A DNA stretch of 64,000 nucleotides from Ignavibacteriales bacterium (GTDB taxonomy: Bacteria; Bacteroidota; Ignavibacteria; UBA10030): NCBI GenBank assembly GCA_026390575.1, contig JAPLFR010000013.1, forward strand, positions 34,737 through 98,736. The letters are read 5' to 3'. How positions within the stretch are numbered: the stretch's first letter is position 1; every line of letters starts with the position of its first letter. Shown piece after piece: positions 1 to 9,778 of this stretch. Made by a program: the position numbers and the translations under genes. The notes beneath the pieces were generated by a model, which did no database searches, had not been told where the DNA came from, and was given only the letters and a program-made list of their open reading frames with translations.

Positions 1-116
1 ACACAAAACAATTTGCGGTTTTACAGATGGAAGTTGTTACGCATCAGCCGACAGATTGCCCATTGTGCAAATCCGGCAGCGCAGTCGTAAAACCCGGCAG
101 TAGAGGGAATTATTAA
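1..116 (+). CDS. pyrE: Orotate phosphoribosyltransferase, C-terminal end (partial)
   Basis: The reading frame is open from the window edge to TAA at 114-116. It encodes about 37 residues with a CPLC cysteine pair and a KPGSR tail close to the end. Many bacterial orotate phosphoribosyltransferases finish with a Cys-Pro-Leu-Cys...KPGSR extension, which is the basis for the name. The catalytic PRPP-binding domain lies outside the window, so the call rests on the tail only. The next gene starts 2 bases after the stop, which suggests co-transcription. Confidence 0.6.
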   Translation, partial: TKQFAVLQMEVVTHQPTDCPLCKSGSAVVKPGSRGNY

Positions 117-117
117 T

Positions 118-1236
118 ATGGGTGATGTATTCCAACATGTGCAGCAATTGATCGGCAGTGGATTCACACTCTACCTGTGGAACGGTTTCGTAGCATTCGC
201 AGCCGTTATGGTTATTGGATTTTTTTTCAAATACTTTCTCAATACCCTTGGCCGCAAACTTATTGCTAGAACAAACACCGAATTAGACGATAAGATTTTT
301 GCCGTCATCCTTCCCCGTGTCAAGTGGCTTGCAATCGTCATCGGTTTATATCTTACCATCGAACAAATTGCCAAAGGCATTGCTCGCACCGATAGAATTA
401 GTGAAGAACTGGTTCAATATTCGGAAGGCATCATCTATATTGCATTCGTTTGTCTTGTCACCGCGCTGATAATCCGTCTCATCGACACACTGTTGAAACA
501 TTCCATGGAAACGCATGCAAAGAAAACAGAATCGATGGTCAATGAAGCGCTCTTTCCAATCTTGAATAGATTGGTGATGATTTTGATACTGTTTGTCGCA
601 GCCGTGATTTCTCTTGGACATTTTGGCGTCGATGTCAGCAGTTTGCTCGTCTTCCTCGGCGGCGGTTCAGTGGCTGTTGCTCTTGCAGCACAGGAAACTC
701 TGGCAAACATGATCGCAGGGTTTGTTATTATGCTGGATCGGCCGTTTCGTCTTGGTGATAGAATAAAACTTCCTTCCGGTGAAATTGGTGATGTATTCGA
801 AATTGGCCTTCGCAGCACAAAGATTCTCGACTTCGACAATAATCTCATTGTCAGCCCGAACGCCGAGTTGACGAAAACCAAGGTCATCAATTATTCGTAT
901 CCTCGAAACGATATCCGTGTCCTCGTTGAAGTAAATGTTGCATACGGTACATCGATCGAGCGGGCAAAAGAAATCATGCTCAACCTCGCTCGTCAAAATT
1001 CCGATCTGCTCAAACAACCGGAACCGAGTGTATTTTTCAGCGCAATGGGCGAATCATCATGCACGCTTCAGTTAATTGGACGCACTGACGATTGGAAGAA
1101 AAAGGGCCGCGCAGAGAATGTTTTGCGCGAACAAATATATACAGCTTTCATGAAGGAAGGAATTTCCTCCGGTATTGCACAGCATGTCGTTCAACTTTCA
1201 TCACCGATCATCAATGTCTCTCCAAAAAACGATTAA
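118..1236 (+). CDS. MscS-family small-conductance mechanosensitive channel
   Basis: This 372-residue inner-membrane protein has about five hydrophobic segments in its first 205 residues, more than the three of E. coli MscS. The last one (about residues 180-205) carries the Gly/Ala-rich pore helix pattern GGGSVAVALAAQ, followed by NMIAGF and the PFRLGD start of the MscS beta domain. The remaining roughly 165 residues match the cytoplasmic vestibule. Such channels open under membrane tension to release solutes in hypo-osmotic shock. The start ATG lies 2 bases after the pyrE stop. The C-terminus overlaps the following Nudix gene by about 20 bases. Confidence 0.93.
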   Translation: MGDVFQHVQQLIGSGFTLYLWNGFVAFAAVMVIGFFFKYFLNTLGRKLIARTNTELDDKIFAVILPRVKWLAIVIGLYLTIEQIAKGIARTDRISEELVQYSEGIIYIAFVCLVTALIIRLIDTLLKHSMETHAKKTESMVNEALFPILNRLVMILILFVAAVISLGHFGVDVSSLLVFLGGGSVAVALAAQETLANMIAGFVIMLDRPFRLGDRIKLPSGEIGDVFEIGLRSTKILDFDNNLIVSPNAELTKTKVINYSYPRNDIRVLVEVNVAYGTSIERAKEIMLNLARQNSDLLKQPEPSVFFSAMGESSCTLQLIGRTDDWKKKGRAENVLREQIYTAFMKEGISSGIAQHVVQLSSPIINVSPKND

Positions 1237-1768
1237 GTCCGAAAGATTGTATCACGGCAGCATCATCGACCTGATTATCGAAGAGGTCGAAGACGCACCG
1301 GGTAATATCCGCAAACGTGAGATTGTGAGCCACCCGGGCGGAAGTGTTATCGTACCGTTACTCGACAATGGCGATGTGATTCTTGTACGGCAGTACCGAT
1401 ATCCGCTCAAAAAATTTATTTTGGAAGTTCCCGCTGGAAAGCTTGAACCGAACGAAGATCCGTTGAGAGCTGCTCAACGCGAACTGCAGGAAGAAACTGG
1501 CTACATTGCTGACAAGTATGAAAAACTGACAGCGATGTTCACCACTCCAGGATTCTGCAGCGAAGTGCTTCATATCTATCTTGCCACCGGATTAAATAAA
1601 TCCGAGCACGGCCAAAATCTTGACGAAGGCGAACAGAGTCTTACGGTTGAATATATTCCGCTTTCCACTGTTGTAGAAATGATCGTGCGCGGCGAGATCG
1701 GCGACAGCAAAACCATCGCCGGAATTATGTTGGCTGAACGAAAACTCAAATCAATGAACAATGAATGA
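1214..1768 (+). CDS. Nudix hydrolase, ADP-ribose pyrophosphatase type
   Basis: A complete Nudix box (G-x5-E-x7-REUXEEXGU) runs from Gly75 to about residue 97, containing RELQEETGY. The size (184 residues) and the upstream GGSVIVPLL and VRQYRYP segments fit the ADP-ribose/NDP-sugar pyrophosphatase branch, which cleaves nucleoside-diphosphate-linked compounds to NMP plus a phosphate ester. Three in-frame starts exist: TTG 1175, ATG 1184 and ATG 1214. I chose 1214 because it gives the smallest overlap with mscS (23 bases) and begins just before the conserved beta strand. The exact substrate cannot be read from the sequence. Confidence 0.85.
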   Translation: MSLQKTIKSERLYHGSIIDLIIEEVEDAPGNIRKREIVSHPGGSVIVPLLDNGDVILVRQYRYPLKKFILEVPAGKLEPNEDPLRAAQRELQEETGYIADKYEKLTAMFTTPGFCSEVLHIYLATGLNKSEHGQNLDEGEQSLTVEYIPLSTVVEMIVRGEIGDSKTIAGIMLAERKLKSMNNE

Positions 1769-1864
1769 ATATGGTCGATGAGGAATGCTCCTTTACTTAT
1801 CTATGACTGCCCATTCATCTCATATCATTGATCATTATTCACTCATCACGAGTCACTTGTTATT

Positions 1865-3211
1865 ATGAATATTGTTGAATTGATTCGGAAGAAGCGCGAA
1901 GGTAGTTCACTCACCGAAGAAGAATTCCGATTTCTCATCACGGGATACGTCGAAGGCACAGTGCCGGATTATCAAATGTCTGCATTCCTCATGGCGTGCT
2001 ACTTCCGTGGGATGAGCAGCGAGGAAACGCTCACGTTCACAAAGCTGATGCTGCATTCCGGCGAGGTGATTGATCTTTCCGAAATTCCCGGCGTCAAAGT
2101 CGATAAACATTCTACCGGTGGTGTGGGCGACAAGGTGTCGCTTATTCTCGCACCGATGGTTGCCGCATGCGGCGTTCCTGTACCAATGATTTCCGGGCGC
2201 GGACTCGGACACACCGGCGGCACGCTCGATAAATTAGAATCCATTCCTGGTTTTCGAACCGATCTTTCCATTTCAGAATACAAGCGAGTCATTCGCGAAA
2301 TTGGTGTGGTGATGATCGGGCAAACGAAAGAGATTGCACCTGCCGATAAAATGATGTATGCCCTTCGCGACGTGACGGCAACCGTTGAGTGCATTCCACT
2401 GATTGCTGGAAGCATTATGAGCAAGAAATTAGCGGAAGGCATTGATGCATTAGTGCTTGATGTGAAAACCGGTCGTGGCGCGTTCATGCAGACGCGCGAA
2501 CGTGCAGTGGAATTAGCACAGACACTTGTCGGCATCGGCAATGGATTTGGGAAAGAGACCATCGGTTATATAACGGATATGAACCAGCCGCTTGGCGTTG
2601 CTATCGGCAATTGGCTGGAAGTAATTGAATCCGTCGAATGTCTGCGCGGTACCGTTGGGAAAAATGATATGTCAAGCGATTTAATGGAAGTGACATACGT
2701 GCTTTCAGGAACGATGGTGTATCTCGGTAAAAAAGCGAAGTCGATCGAAGAAGGAATTGAGAAATGTAGAAAGACGATTGAAGACGGGTCGGCATATCAT
2801 AAACTGCTCGACCTCGTCCGTGCACAAGGTGGCAGTGTTGAAGCAATTGAAAATTTGGAACGCTATCCCCTGCCTAAGTTCGCTATGGAAGTGAAATCAA
2901 GTGAGCAAGGATTTGTCAACGAAATAGATTCTTTCGAACTCGGATTGACAAGTATTTCCCTCGGTGCCGGCCGCGAAAAGATCGACGACGTGATCGATAT
3001 GAAAGCAGGAATTTTATTGAAGAAGAAGGTTGGTGATGCAGTCGATGTTGGAGATTCTCTTGTTATTTTTTATACAGACCGAGAGGACGTTCTTGCTTCT
3101 GCGCGCGAAAGAATTACGAAAGCATTTAAGTTCTCTTCCACTAAGCCGGAACGCAAACCAATGATTTTAGATATCGTGGATAAGAACGGTGTGAGGAAAT
3201 GGGGAGCTTAG
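1865..3211 (+). CDS. deoA: Thymidine / pyrimidine-nucleoside phosphorylase
   Basis: This 448-residue protein is full length for the family. It has the phosphate-binding KHSTGGVGDK segment (about residues 80-90) and the family signature SGRGLGHTGGTLDKLE (about 108-124). The C-terminal domain has the usual alpha/beta hammerhead look. It splits pyrimidine nucleosides into base plus (deoxy)ribose 1-phosphate. The choice between strict thymidine phosphorylase (deoA) and broad pyrimidine-nucleoside phosphorylase (pdp) cannot be made here. About 96 bases separate it from the Nudix gene. It converges on the following minus-strand gene, with a palindromic terminator-like element between them. Confidence 0.92.
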   Translation: MNIVELIRKKREGSSLTEEEFRFLITGYVEGTVPDYQMSAFLMACYFRGMSSEETLTFTKLMLHSGEVIDLSEIPGVKVDKHSTGGVGDKVSLILAPMVAACGVPVPMISGRGLGHTGGTLDKLESIPGFRTDLSISEYKRVIREIGVVMIGQTKEIAPADKMMYALRDVTATVECIPLIAGSIMSKKLAEGIDALVLDVKTGRGAFMQTRERAVELAQTLVGIGNGFGKETIGYITDMNQPLGVAIGNWLEVIESVECLRGTVGKNDMSSDLMEVTYVLSGTMVYLGKKAKSIEEGIEKCRKTIEDGSAYHKLLDLVRAQGGSVEAIENLERYPLPKFAMEVKSSEQGFVNEIDSFELGLTSISLGAGREKIDDVIDMKAGILLKKKVGDAVDVGDSLVIFYTDREDVLASARERITKAFKFSSTKPERKPMILDIVDKNGVRKWGA

Positions 3212-3212
3212 C

Positions 3213-3263
3213 AACCTTCCGAAGGTTTCCAGAGCTTAAGCAATGAGAACCTTCGGAAGGGTT
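3213..3263. terminator. Paired inverted repeats between convergent genes
   Basis: Two 15-16-base palindromes (AACCTTCCGAAGGTT at 3213-3227 and a near copy at 3248-3263) sit directly after the deoA stop. They overlap the last bases of the convergent gene. The two copies can pair with each other or fold separately. Position suggests a bidirectional terminator. There is no clear U-run. The same AACCTTCCGAA core recurs in inverted orientation at 63436-63448 and 63496-63508, so this may be a dispersed intergenic palindrome family. Confidence 0.55.
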
Positions 3264-4047
3264 ATCCTTGTTTTCCTATTCTCTTCTTCAGCACTGCGAC
3301 CATCTGTTCGTGAATCAATCCGTTCGTAGCAAGTATTTCTTCTTTATAGACACTTGATGGAAAACCTCGGAAGTCGGTCCACTTACCGCCTGCTTCTGTC
3401 ACCATCAATACTCCTGCGGCCATATCCCATGGGCGAATCACTCCTTCCCAGAAGCCTTCGAAGCGTCCAGCTGCAACGTAACATAAATCAAGCGCTGCCG
3501 ACCCAAGCCGCCGAATTGCCTGTGCTTCAACAAGAAAATTTCTAAAGTGTGTAACTGCGGGTTCTGGCCGCTCATTCACATCGTACGCAAATCCGGTAAC
3601 AACGAGACTTTCAATCAGCTTTGTTGTCTTAGTAACCTCTATGCGCTTTTTATTCAACCACGCACCCTTACCTTTTTCAGCAGTGAATAATTCATCTCGA
3701 CTGGGATCATAGACCGCGCCTAGAATTATCTCTCCTTTGTATTCCAAACCGATTGACACACAATAGATGGGCAACGCATGAGTGTAGTTTACCGTCCCGT
3801 CTAATGGATCAATAATCCATCGGTATTCGGATTTCACTTCCGCGGCACCTGATTCCTCACAGAGAAAATCGTGATGCGGAAAGTGCTGTTTGATTTTGCT
3901 GATAATAAGTAGTTCCGACTTCTTATCAATTTCAGTAACAAGATTTGTTTCTTGACCACCCTTGTGTTCAATCTTTCTGATCTTGCCAACGTTCATCTTA
4001 AGATATTTTCCTGCTTCGAGCGCGGCTTCAACTGCTACATTGAGCAT
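3262..4047 (-). CDS. Inositol monophosphatase family phosphatase
   Basis: This 261-residue protein carries the Li+-sensitive, Mg2+-dependent phosphatase signatures: metal-binding Glu pair at 64-65, DPLDGT at 80-85, and the C-terminal WDMAAG motif followed by TEAGG. Family members dephosphorylate myo-inositol 1-phosphate or related sugar phosphates (SuhB, HisN, CysQ relatives). The motifs do not tell which. It lies downstream of the glycan genes on the same strand, 134 bases away, and could be independent of them. The ATG start is directly ahead of the conserved first helix. Confidence 0.88.
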   Translation of the reverse strand: MLNVAVEAALEAGKYLKMNVGKIRKIEHKGGQETNLVTEIDKKSELLIISKIKQHFPHHDFLCEESGAAEVKSEYRWIIDPLDGTVNYTHALPIYCVSIGLEYKGEIILGAVYDPSRDELFTAEKGKGAWLNKKRIEVTKTTKLIESLVVTGFAYDVNERPEPAVTHFRNFLVEAQAIRRLGSAALDLCYVAAGRFEGFWEGVIRPWDMAAGVLMVTEAGGKWTDFRGFPSSVYKEEILATNGLIHEQMVAVLKKRIGKQG

Positions 4048-4181
4048 ACTGTTTTCATTCGGAACAAATAAATATTGAATTAATTTATCTCGTTAGAAAT
4101 TACACTTCGGCTTGCCGTGGGATTTATAGAATATTTCACGAACACGGGCATTAATACCCCCTGCGAGTATTCTAACGGAAT

Positions 4182-6185
4182 TTATTTTTTCGCTTTTAGT
4201 AATATATTTTTATATTGTTCTATAATCTGAGGAGGGACTTTATGACCTAGAGCTATTGATCGTTGAACATCTTCCCATGCTTTTACTGGCTGTCCTATAT
4301 TTTGATAAGATATTGCTCTATCAAGGTAAACATCGCCCGCATTAGGATTGAGAGCTAACGATCTGCTATAATCATTTATTGCATCAATGGGCATTCCTTT
4401 TCGTGCATACGCGAGTCCTCTGTTATACCACAATGTTGAGTTATTAGGTGTTATTTTCATTCCTTCATTAAAATTGGCAATTGCCGAATCGTACCTCATA
4501 GTATTTAAATAGCAAACTCCGCGTCCATTATATCCGCCCATAGCGGTAGGAAATAACTGTAAAAGCCTATCAAACTTAACAAGAGCAGAATCATAATTTT
4601 TCATTAAACAATACACGTTAGCTAAATTCACCATTGCGTCGGGATATATCGGATTAAATTTTAATGCACTATCCAAATCGGCTTTAGCCATATTTAGATC
4701 TTTTCCTAATAAAGCATAAACCATACCTCTATTATTATAGGCTTCAGCGCAATCGTGCTTTATTTTAATTGCCATATTGCAATCAGCTATTGCTTCATCA
4801 TATCTCCTTTGGTCGATTAATATTTTTGCTCGACCGTAATATGGCCTAGGTTTATTAGGAGATTTTTCTATGATGTCTGTCATAAAAGAAACTTCAGTTT
4901 TCCAAACTTCATTGCGCGAATAAGCAGCATAGGAATATGAAGACACAATAATTAGTAATGAAATACCAACAAAGCGGTGGCTCGTCTTTCTGAGGACAAA
5001 ATAATAAAAGGAACTTACCAGAAATAGGACATACCCAAACATTGGTAAATAAAGACGATGTTCAAAAATAACATCAGTTATCGGAAATATGCTGGACTCT
5101 ATTGAGAGCGTAAGAAAGAACCAGAATATTCCAAAAGATAATAATCTATATTTCTTAAATGAATATATTCCACCTATTATGATTCCAATTAACAATAATA
5201 AACTGCCCATTGTTGCAAAATCCCATAAGGTCTTTGATAATGGGAAATCATAGTCAAGGTTCTGATTGATAGGAATAAATAACAATCTAATATATGTAAC
5301 CAGTACACGAAACTGTGTCATCAAATAATCTAATCTAGAAATCTGGATTGTTTCCCGCGGCAATCCTCCGGAAAATATTTTTAAAAAAGCGATCACAATT
5401 ATTGTTAATGCAGCTATTATGTATCTCCAATAAATCTTATTCTCCTTATCACGAATAAAGAATAACTCATACATAATAAGAGCACCGGGCAGCGAATAAA
5501 CTATTTCTTTACTCCACATCCCCAGAACAAATCCAATGACAGCGCCTAGATAGAAGACCAATGATAATACTTTTCTTTTCCCCTCAATCTGTATCATCCT
5601 TCCTTGGACATAAAGGCATAGTGATAGTATATAAAACATCGTTGCCATCGATGTCATTCTTTGCACTATATATGTTATTGCATTTGTTTGTATAGGATGT
5701 GCTACAAATATCAACGCACCAAATAATGCTATATATTTTGAATATTTACTTACCTCTTCAGAACGCATTACCGGTGTTTTAAATGTTAATAGTAATAACC
5801 AGAAGACAGAAAGTGCAGTTAGCGTATGAATTATACTGTTTACAACATGATAGCCGTAAACATTTAGTTCACTCCAATGATAATTTAGTGCAAATGTCAA
5901 ATAAGAAAATGAACGACTATTTGTAAGTCTTGTCCATTTCGAAATATCTGTGAAATTAGATAAATGTCTAAGATCTAAATTATTAATAATAGAGCCGTTA
6001 TCATCATACTGAAATCCAGACTGAAGAGTATTGGAATAAACAATTAGGCTTAATGAAATAATTCCTATGATCGATAGGAGGTAAATAACTATTTCTTTCC
6101 TATTGCCAACAAGTAGTTTTTTACGGGCGTTCATTCTCGAAGCTTCAATATTCTTTCTTTTATTTCTAGCGCTTTTTTTACTCAT
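4182..6185 (-). CDS. Multispanning membrane protein with C-terminal TPR repeats (TMTC/GT-C-like)
   Basis: This is a 667-residue protein. After a Lys/Arg-rich start, roughly residues 30-430 contain about ten hydrophobic segments. A large loop near 55-80 holds a DD pair, as in GT-C-type polyprenyl-phosphate-sugar transferases. Residues of about 435-650 form six or so tetratricopeptide repeats (pattern A-x-NRG-x-Y...A-x-x-D-x-x-A...P). This architecture resembles TMTC-type O-mannosyltransferases and related bacterial proteins. I infer an envelope role, possibly sugar transfer onto protein or glycan, but no donor or acceptor is visible. It is the last gene of the leftward locus A. Confidence 0.7.
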   Translation of the reverse strand: MSKKSARNKRKNIEASRMNARKKLLVGNRKEIVIYLLSIIGIISLSLIVYSNTLQSGFQYDDNGSIINNLDLRHLSNFTDISKWTRLTNSRSFSYLTFALNYHWSELNVYGYHVVNSIIHTLTALSVFWLLLLTFKTPVMRSEEVSKYSKYIALFGALIFVAHPIQTNAITYIVQRMTSMATMFYILSLCLYVQGRMIQIEGKRKVLSLVFYLGAVIGFVLGMWSKEIVYSLPGALIMYELFFIRDKENKIYWRYIIAALTIIVIAFLKIFSGGLPRETIQISRLDYLMTQFRVLVTYIRLLFIPINQNLDYDFPLSKTLWDFATMGSLLLLIGIIIGGIYSFKKYRLLSFGIFWFFLTLSIESSIFPITDVIFEHRLYLPMFGYVLFLVSSFYYFVLRKTSHRFVGISLLIIVSSYSYAAYSRNEVWKTEVSFMTDIIEKSPNKPRPYYGRAKILIDQRRYDEAIADCNMAIKIKHDCAEAYNNRGMVYALLGKDLNMAKADLDSALKFNPIYPDAMVNLANVYCLMKNYDSALVKFDRLLQLFPTAMGGYNGRGVCYLNTMRYDSAIANFNEGMKITPNNSTLWYNRGLAYARKGMPIDAINDYSRSLALNPNAGDVYLDRAISYQNIGQPVKAWEDVQRSIALGHKVPPQIIEQYKNILLKAKK

Positions 6186-6506
6186 GAAACTCCTTAAGAC
6201 GGTATACTAAATGTAACTTAACATTTAAAATAGAAATAAAACTCACTTAAAGCCACATTATCAATTGAATCCAGGTTTAATGAATGATCAGAATTTTACC
6301 CGATCTCTCAATTGGATTATTATTGGTTCTATTGCCGATTCTAATAAATGATCTTGTATTCCATGCGGCACAGTGCCGCGAAAAAATTGCGATTTCTATG
6401 AACGAAACGCAATGCTACTTATTTGAAGCGGTACTAGGTCCCCGAGCCATCGACACAAATAACTACTGGTTAATAAAAGAAGAAATGATAAATTTCGACC
6501 AACCGA
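6186..6506. other. Intergenic region, 321 bases
   Basis: This is AT-rich DNA between two minus-strand genes. A plus-strand reading frame (6284-6529) runs through it into the 3' end of the next gene, but it resembles no family and opposes all its neighbours. A promoter for the downstream TPR membrane gene could sit here, but I do not see a convincing one. Confidence 0.4.
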
Positions 6507-7256
6507 TTATTTTACAAATATCTGTTTGAATCTGAACAACAACGTCGATAATAAATATAGCGGAGTTACATTGAGGTTATTGTTTTTCATTGCTAAATAA
6601 CATTCCCAAACACTTCGTGCTATATTTATTAAACTTTTATTGCTTTTGCCGCTGTCGCGCATTTTAATTAAAACGTCAGGAATATAACATGTGGACACAG
6701 AATGTTTACATAGAAATCGAATCATCAATTCCACATCAGATGAAAATTTATAATCTGTGTTAAAGACGCCCAATCTATCATAAATATTTTTCTTTACAAA
6801 AAATGTCGGATGCGGTGGGAACCATCCCTTTTTAAAATTATCTACATTGCAAGAAATAGACTTCCAATATCTTGTCACCTTCATTAAATCATTCCTCTTA
6901 ACATACACCACATCACCATAACAACTATCAACTTTATTAAGATTAATTTCATCAACAATATGTTGGATCACTCCATTGTCTGCATAATAATCATCGGCAT
7001 TCAGAAAACCTATTATATCGCCCGTAGCCATCTTAACGCCTTTATTCATTGCATAATAAACACCATTGTCAGGTTCTGAAATCCATTGGGATATATTCCC
7101 ATTATATTTTCTCAATATATCAATGGTTCCATCGGTCGAGCCACCGTCAATTACGATATATTCAATATTTTTATAAGTCTGGCCCATAACGCTATCCATA
7201 CAACTAATAATTGTATCGACATTATTGAGCACGATTGTAATAATAGTTACTTTCAT
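6507..7256 (-). CDS. Glycosyltransferase family 2
   Basis: This 249-residue GT-A-fold protein begins with the nucleotide-binding strand VTIITIVLN. It then has VIDGGSTDGT (about residues 35-45) and the DXD-type metal-binding FLNADDYY (about 84-91), plus a WFPPHPTFF acceptor-side segment. Such enzymes transfer a single sugar from a nucleotide sugar to a growing lipid-linked glycan at the inner membrane. It lies 14 bases after the upstream glycosyltransferase gene in the locus A operon. The sugar specificity is unknown. Confidence 0.85.
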   Translation of the reverse strand: MKVTIITIVLNNVDTIISCMDSVMGQTYKNIEYIVIDGGSTDGTIDILRKYNGNISQWISEPDNGVYYAMNKGVKMATGDIIGFLNADDYYADNGVIQHIVDEINLNKVDSCYGDVVYVKRNDLMKVTRYWKSISCNVDNFKKGWFPPHPTFFVKKNIYDRLGVFNTDYKFSSDVELMIRFLCKHSVSTCYIPDVLIKMRDSGKSNKSLINIARSVWECYLAMKNNNLNVTPLYLLSTLLFRFKQIFVK

Positions 7257-7270
7257 TTCAAATATGATTC

Positions 7271-8464
7271 TTATCCTGATACAATTGTTTTTATTGTATT
7301 TCTAAATCTATTATTAAATACTTCTTGGGTATAGTGTTTTACTATTTCATAACCCTTTATTCTAAGACTGTCTCTCAACTTGTTATCATTCAATAAAGAC
7401 AAAATTGAATTTTCGATTTCAGAAACAGAATTTGGATTAAAATAAATCGCCGCTTCAGATAATTGTTCTCTCATTGCATAGACATCTGAAACACTAACCG
7501 GACAACCAAGTGCAAGAGCTTCAAGTGGTGGAATATTGGTTGGACCACAAAACGAAGGAAAAATAAACACATGAGCCTTTCGATAGATATCTACTATTTC
7601 TTCATTTGAAACATAACCCAGGATATGAACGTTTTCTTTAATATTTAGTTCATGTATCAGGGTAACTATTTTATTATAATAATTCTTTTTTGAACCGGTA
7701 AATACTAGATGAATATTAGGATATTTCTTTATCACGTTAGCAAAAGCGTAAATAAGATTTTCGTGATTTTTATGCTTCCAAAATTGAGCCGGATAAAAGA
7801 TGAATTTACCTGGAAGCGTTAATGAGCCTTTTTTATTCTGAATATTATTATGTTGATAAATATAATCTGGTATAACAAATGGCATGACAAATATTTTATG
7901 ATTATCAATATCATATGATTCCATCAACTGATTTTTCCCCAAATTAGAATCAACAAAAATATATTGACAGTATTTACACATTTTCTTGAATACTTTTTCT
8001 CTCCAATAATATATCCTAAAAGATGATATTTCGGGAAAACCACGCTCATATCGATGCATTAAATCATGTACAACACCAATAGACTTGATAGGCATTTGGT
8101 AGCTTGTAAAGCTATAAGAAGAAAAAACCCATAAATCACAATTCTGTTTTTTAACTTTATTAGCAATTGGATCTATCAATGGCGATATTTTATACCATAT
8201 TTTAAGTGGTAAATTAAATAAAGTGATCAAAATTCCGAATAAATAGGATAATTTTGCAAAGGGGATATAGAATTTATCACATGTTAAATTTGATAAGTAG
8301 CTTTCCCAAATTATTTCTGTATAAGCAATGGAAATTTCATATTCATCTTCAGGCAATTTATTAAAAGCATCAAGAAGAGAAAGATTATATTGAAATTGTC
8401 CACCCCATTCAGGAGTACAACCTAAAAACAAACCAATTTTCTTTTTCAATTTCTCCTCACACAT
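7271..8464 (-). CDS. Glycosyltransferase family 4
   Basis: This is a GT-B-fold protein of about 397 residues. The C-terminal half carries the GT4 donor-binding features: FIFYPAQFWKHKNH, a VHILGYVSNEEI strand-turn, and the E-x7-E-like segment PLEALALGCPVSVSD. It would retain the anomeric configuration of the donor sugar. I start at ATG 8464; an in-frame TTG lies 12 bases upstream at 8476. The 183 bases upstream of it (8465-8647) are very AT-rich and hold no gene. Confidence 0.85.
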   Translation of the reverse strand: MCEEKLKKKIGLFLGCTPEWGGQFQYNLSLLDAFNKLPEDEYEISIAYTEIIWESYLSNLTCDKFYIPFAKLSYLFGILITLFNLPLKIWYKISPLIDPIANKVKKQNCDLWVFSSYSFTSYQMPIKSIGVVHDLMHRYERGFPEISSFRIYYWREKVFKKMCKYCQYIFVDSNLGKNQLMESYDIDNHKIFVMPFVIPDYIYQHNNIQNKKGSLTLPGKFIFYPAQFWKHKNHENLIYAFANVIKKYPNIHLVFTGSKKNYYNKIVTLIHELNIKENVHILGYVSNEEIVDIYRKAHVFIFPSFCGPTNIPPLEALALGCPVSVSDVYAMREQLSEAAIYFNPNSVSEIENSILSLLNDNKLRDSLRIKGYEIVKHYTQEVFNNRFRNTIKTIVSG

Positions 8465-8647
8465 TAAACACCCCAACTATTAGACTTTTGAACTATTTTG
8501 CTCATACATTTCTTAAAATCTAATATTATCAATCTAATATCATACAATACATATTCTAACTCGAGTATGAATTAATTTATTGAGAAATGAAGATTCTTTT
8601 TGTAAATATTGTTTTTTTAAATCAGATTATAATACTTTGAATAATTA

Positions 8648-9775
8648 TTAAATATACTCAAGTAAAACCTCTTTCAAAGAGTTGACAATATATTCAATAT
8701 TATCGTTTGTTAATGTAAGTCCGCTAGGTAGATAAAAACCCTTTCGTGCTATTCGCTCTGCTATTGGATAACTCTCATTCATAAACAAGCCCATTCTTTT
8801 TAAAACAGGTTGTTCATGCATAGGCCAGAAAAAAGGTCTGGTTCCTATGTTTCTTGCTCTTAATTTGGACATTATTTCATCATTATCTACATTGAGAAAG
8901 TCATGAAGAACAATTCCATAAACCCAATATATGTTTTCAGCATACTCAATCTTGGCCAAGGGAGTTTGAATCCATGAAATATTTTTCAACAGCTCATTGT
9001 ATAGTCTACCCATTTCCCTTTTCTTTTGAACATGCTGTTCAATTCTTTCAATTTGCGCCAGACCAATGGCAGCCTGTAAATTTGACATTCGATAATTCCA
9101 ACCTATTTCATCATGCACATATCTTTTCTTCTCTTGAAAACAAAGATTCCTCAACGATCGACACCTTTCAGCCAATTTAGGATCATCAGTAACAATCATT
9201 CCGCCTTCGCCTGTAGTAATATGTTTGTTCGGATAAAAACTAAATGTACTTAGGTTTCCAAAACTTCCACAGGGATTTCCTTTATAGGTTTGACCATGCA
9301 TTTCAGCGGCATCTTCAATAATAAATAAATTGTGTCGGCGAGCAATATCTAAAACAGGATCCATATCGACTGGTAAACCATAGATATGCACTATAAGAAT
9401 AGCCTTTGTTCTATTAGTAATCTTTTCTTGAATTTGATTAATCTGCATGTTCCACGTTATAGGATCTGCGTCAATTAGTACTGGAATAGCACCAGTTCTT
9501 ACAATTGCGGTGGCACAAGAGATTATTGTAAAAGAAGGTAGAATGACTTCATCTCCTTTAGTAATTCCCAATGCTTGTATAGTAATATCCAAAGCTGCGG
9601 TACCATTTGCGACGGCAATTCCATATTTACGGTTGACATATGACGCCATTTGTTGTTCGAACTTATTAATAAATGGACCTTCAGACGAGATCCACCCAGT
9701 GTCTATGCACTCAAGAAGATATTTCTTCTCGTTGCCATCCAACAAAGGTTCATTTACAGGTATAAACATTTCCAT
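8648..9775 (-). CDS. DegT/DnrJ/EryC1/StrS-family sugar aminotransferase
   Basis: This 375-residue PLP enzyme has the N-terminal GWISSEGPFI motif, the VANGTAALD cofactor-phosphate loop (about residues 57-65), IIEDAAEMHG, and the Schiff-base lysine in FSFYPNKHITTGEGGM (about residues 181-196). The layout is that of perosamine/4-amino-4,6-dideoxysugar synthases, which transaminate an NDP-4-keto-6-deoxysugar with glutamate. No dedicated 4,6-dehydratase lies beside it; the substrate may come from another gene. A cupin gene precedes it by 3 bases. The formyltransferase-like gene at 13293 could act on its amino-sugar product. Confidence 0.87.
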   Translation of the reverse strand: MEMFIPVNEPLLDGNEKKYLLECIDTGWISSEGPFINKFEQQMASYVNRKYGIAVANGTAALDITIQALGITKGDEVILPSFTIISCATAIVRTGAIPVLIDADPITWNMQINQIQEKITNRTKAILIVHIYGLPVDMDPVLDIARRHNLFIIEDAAEMHGQTYKGNPCGSFGNLSTFSFYPNKHITTGEGGMIVTDDPKLAERCRSLRNLCFQEKKRYVHDEIGWNYRMSNLQAAIGLAQIERIEQHVQKKREMGRLYNELLKNISWIQTPLAKIEYAENIYWVYGIVLHDFLNVDNDEIMSKLRARNIGTRPFFWPMHEQPVLKRMGLFMNESYPIAERIARKGFYLPSGLTLTNDNIEYIVNSLKEVLLEYI

Positions 9776-9778
9776 TAC

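Noticed and set aside
6284..6529. 81-residue plus-strand open frame with a hydrophobic start
   Set aside because: It opposes all neighbours, overlaps the end of a glycosyltransferase gene and resembles no family. The hydrophobic stretch is expected from AT-rich DNA.
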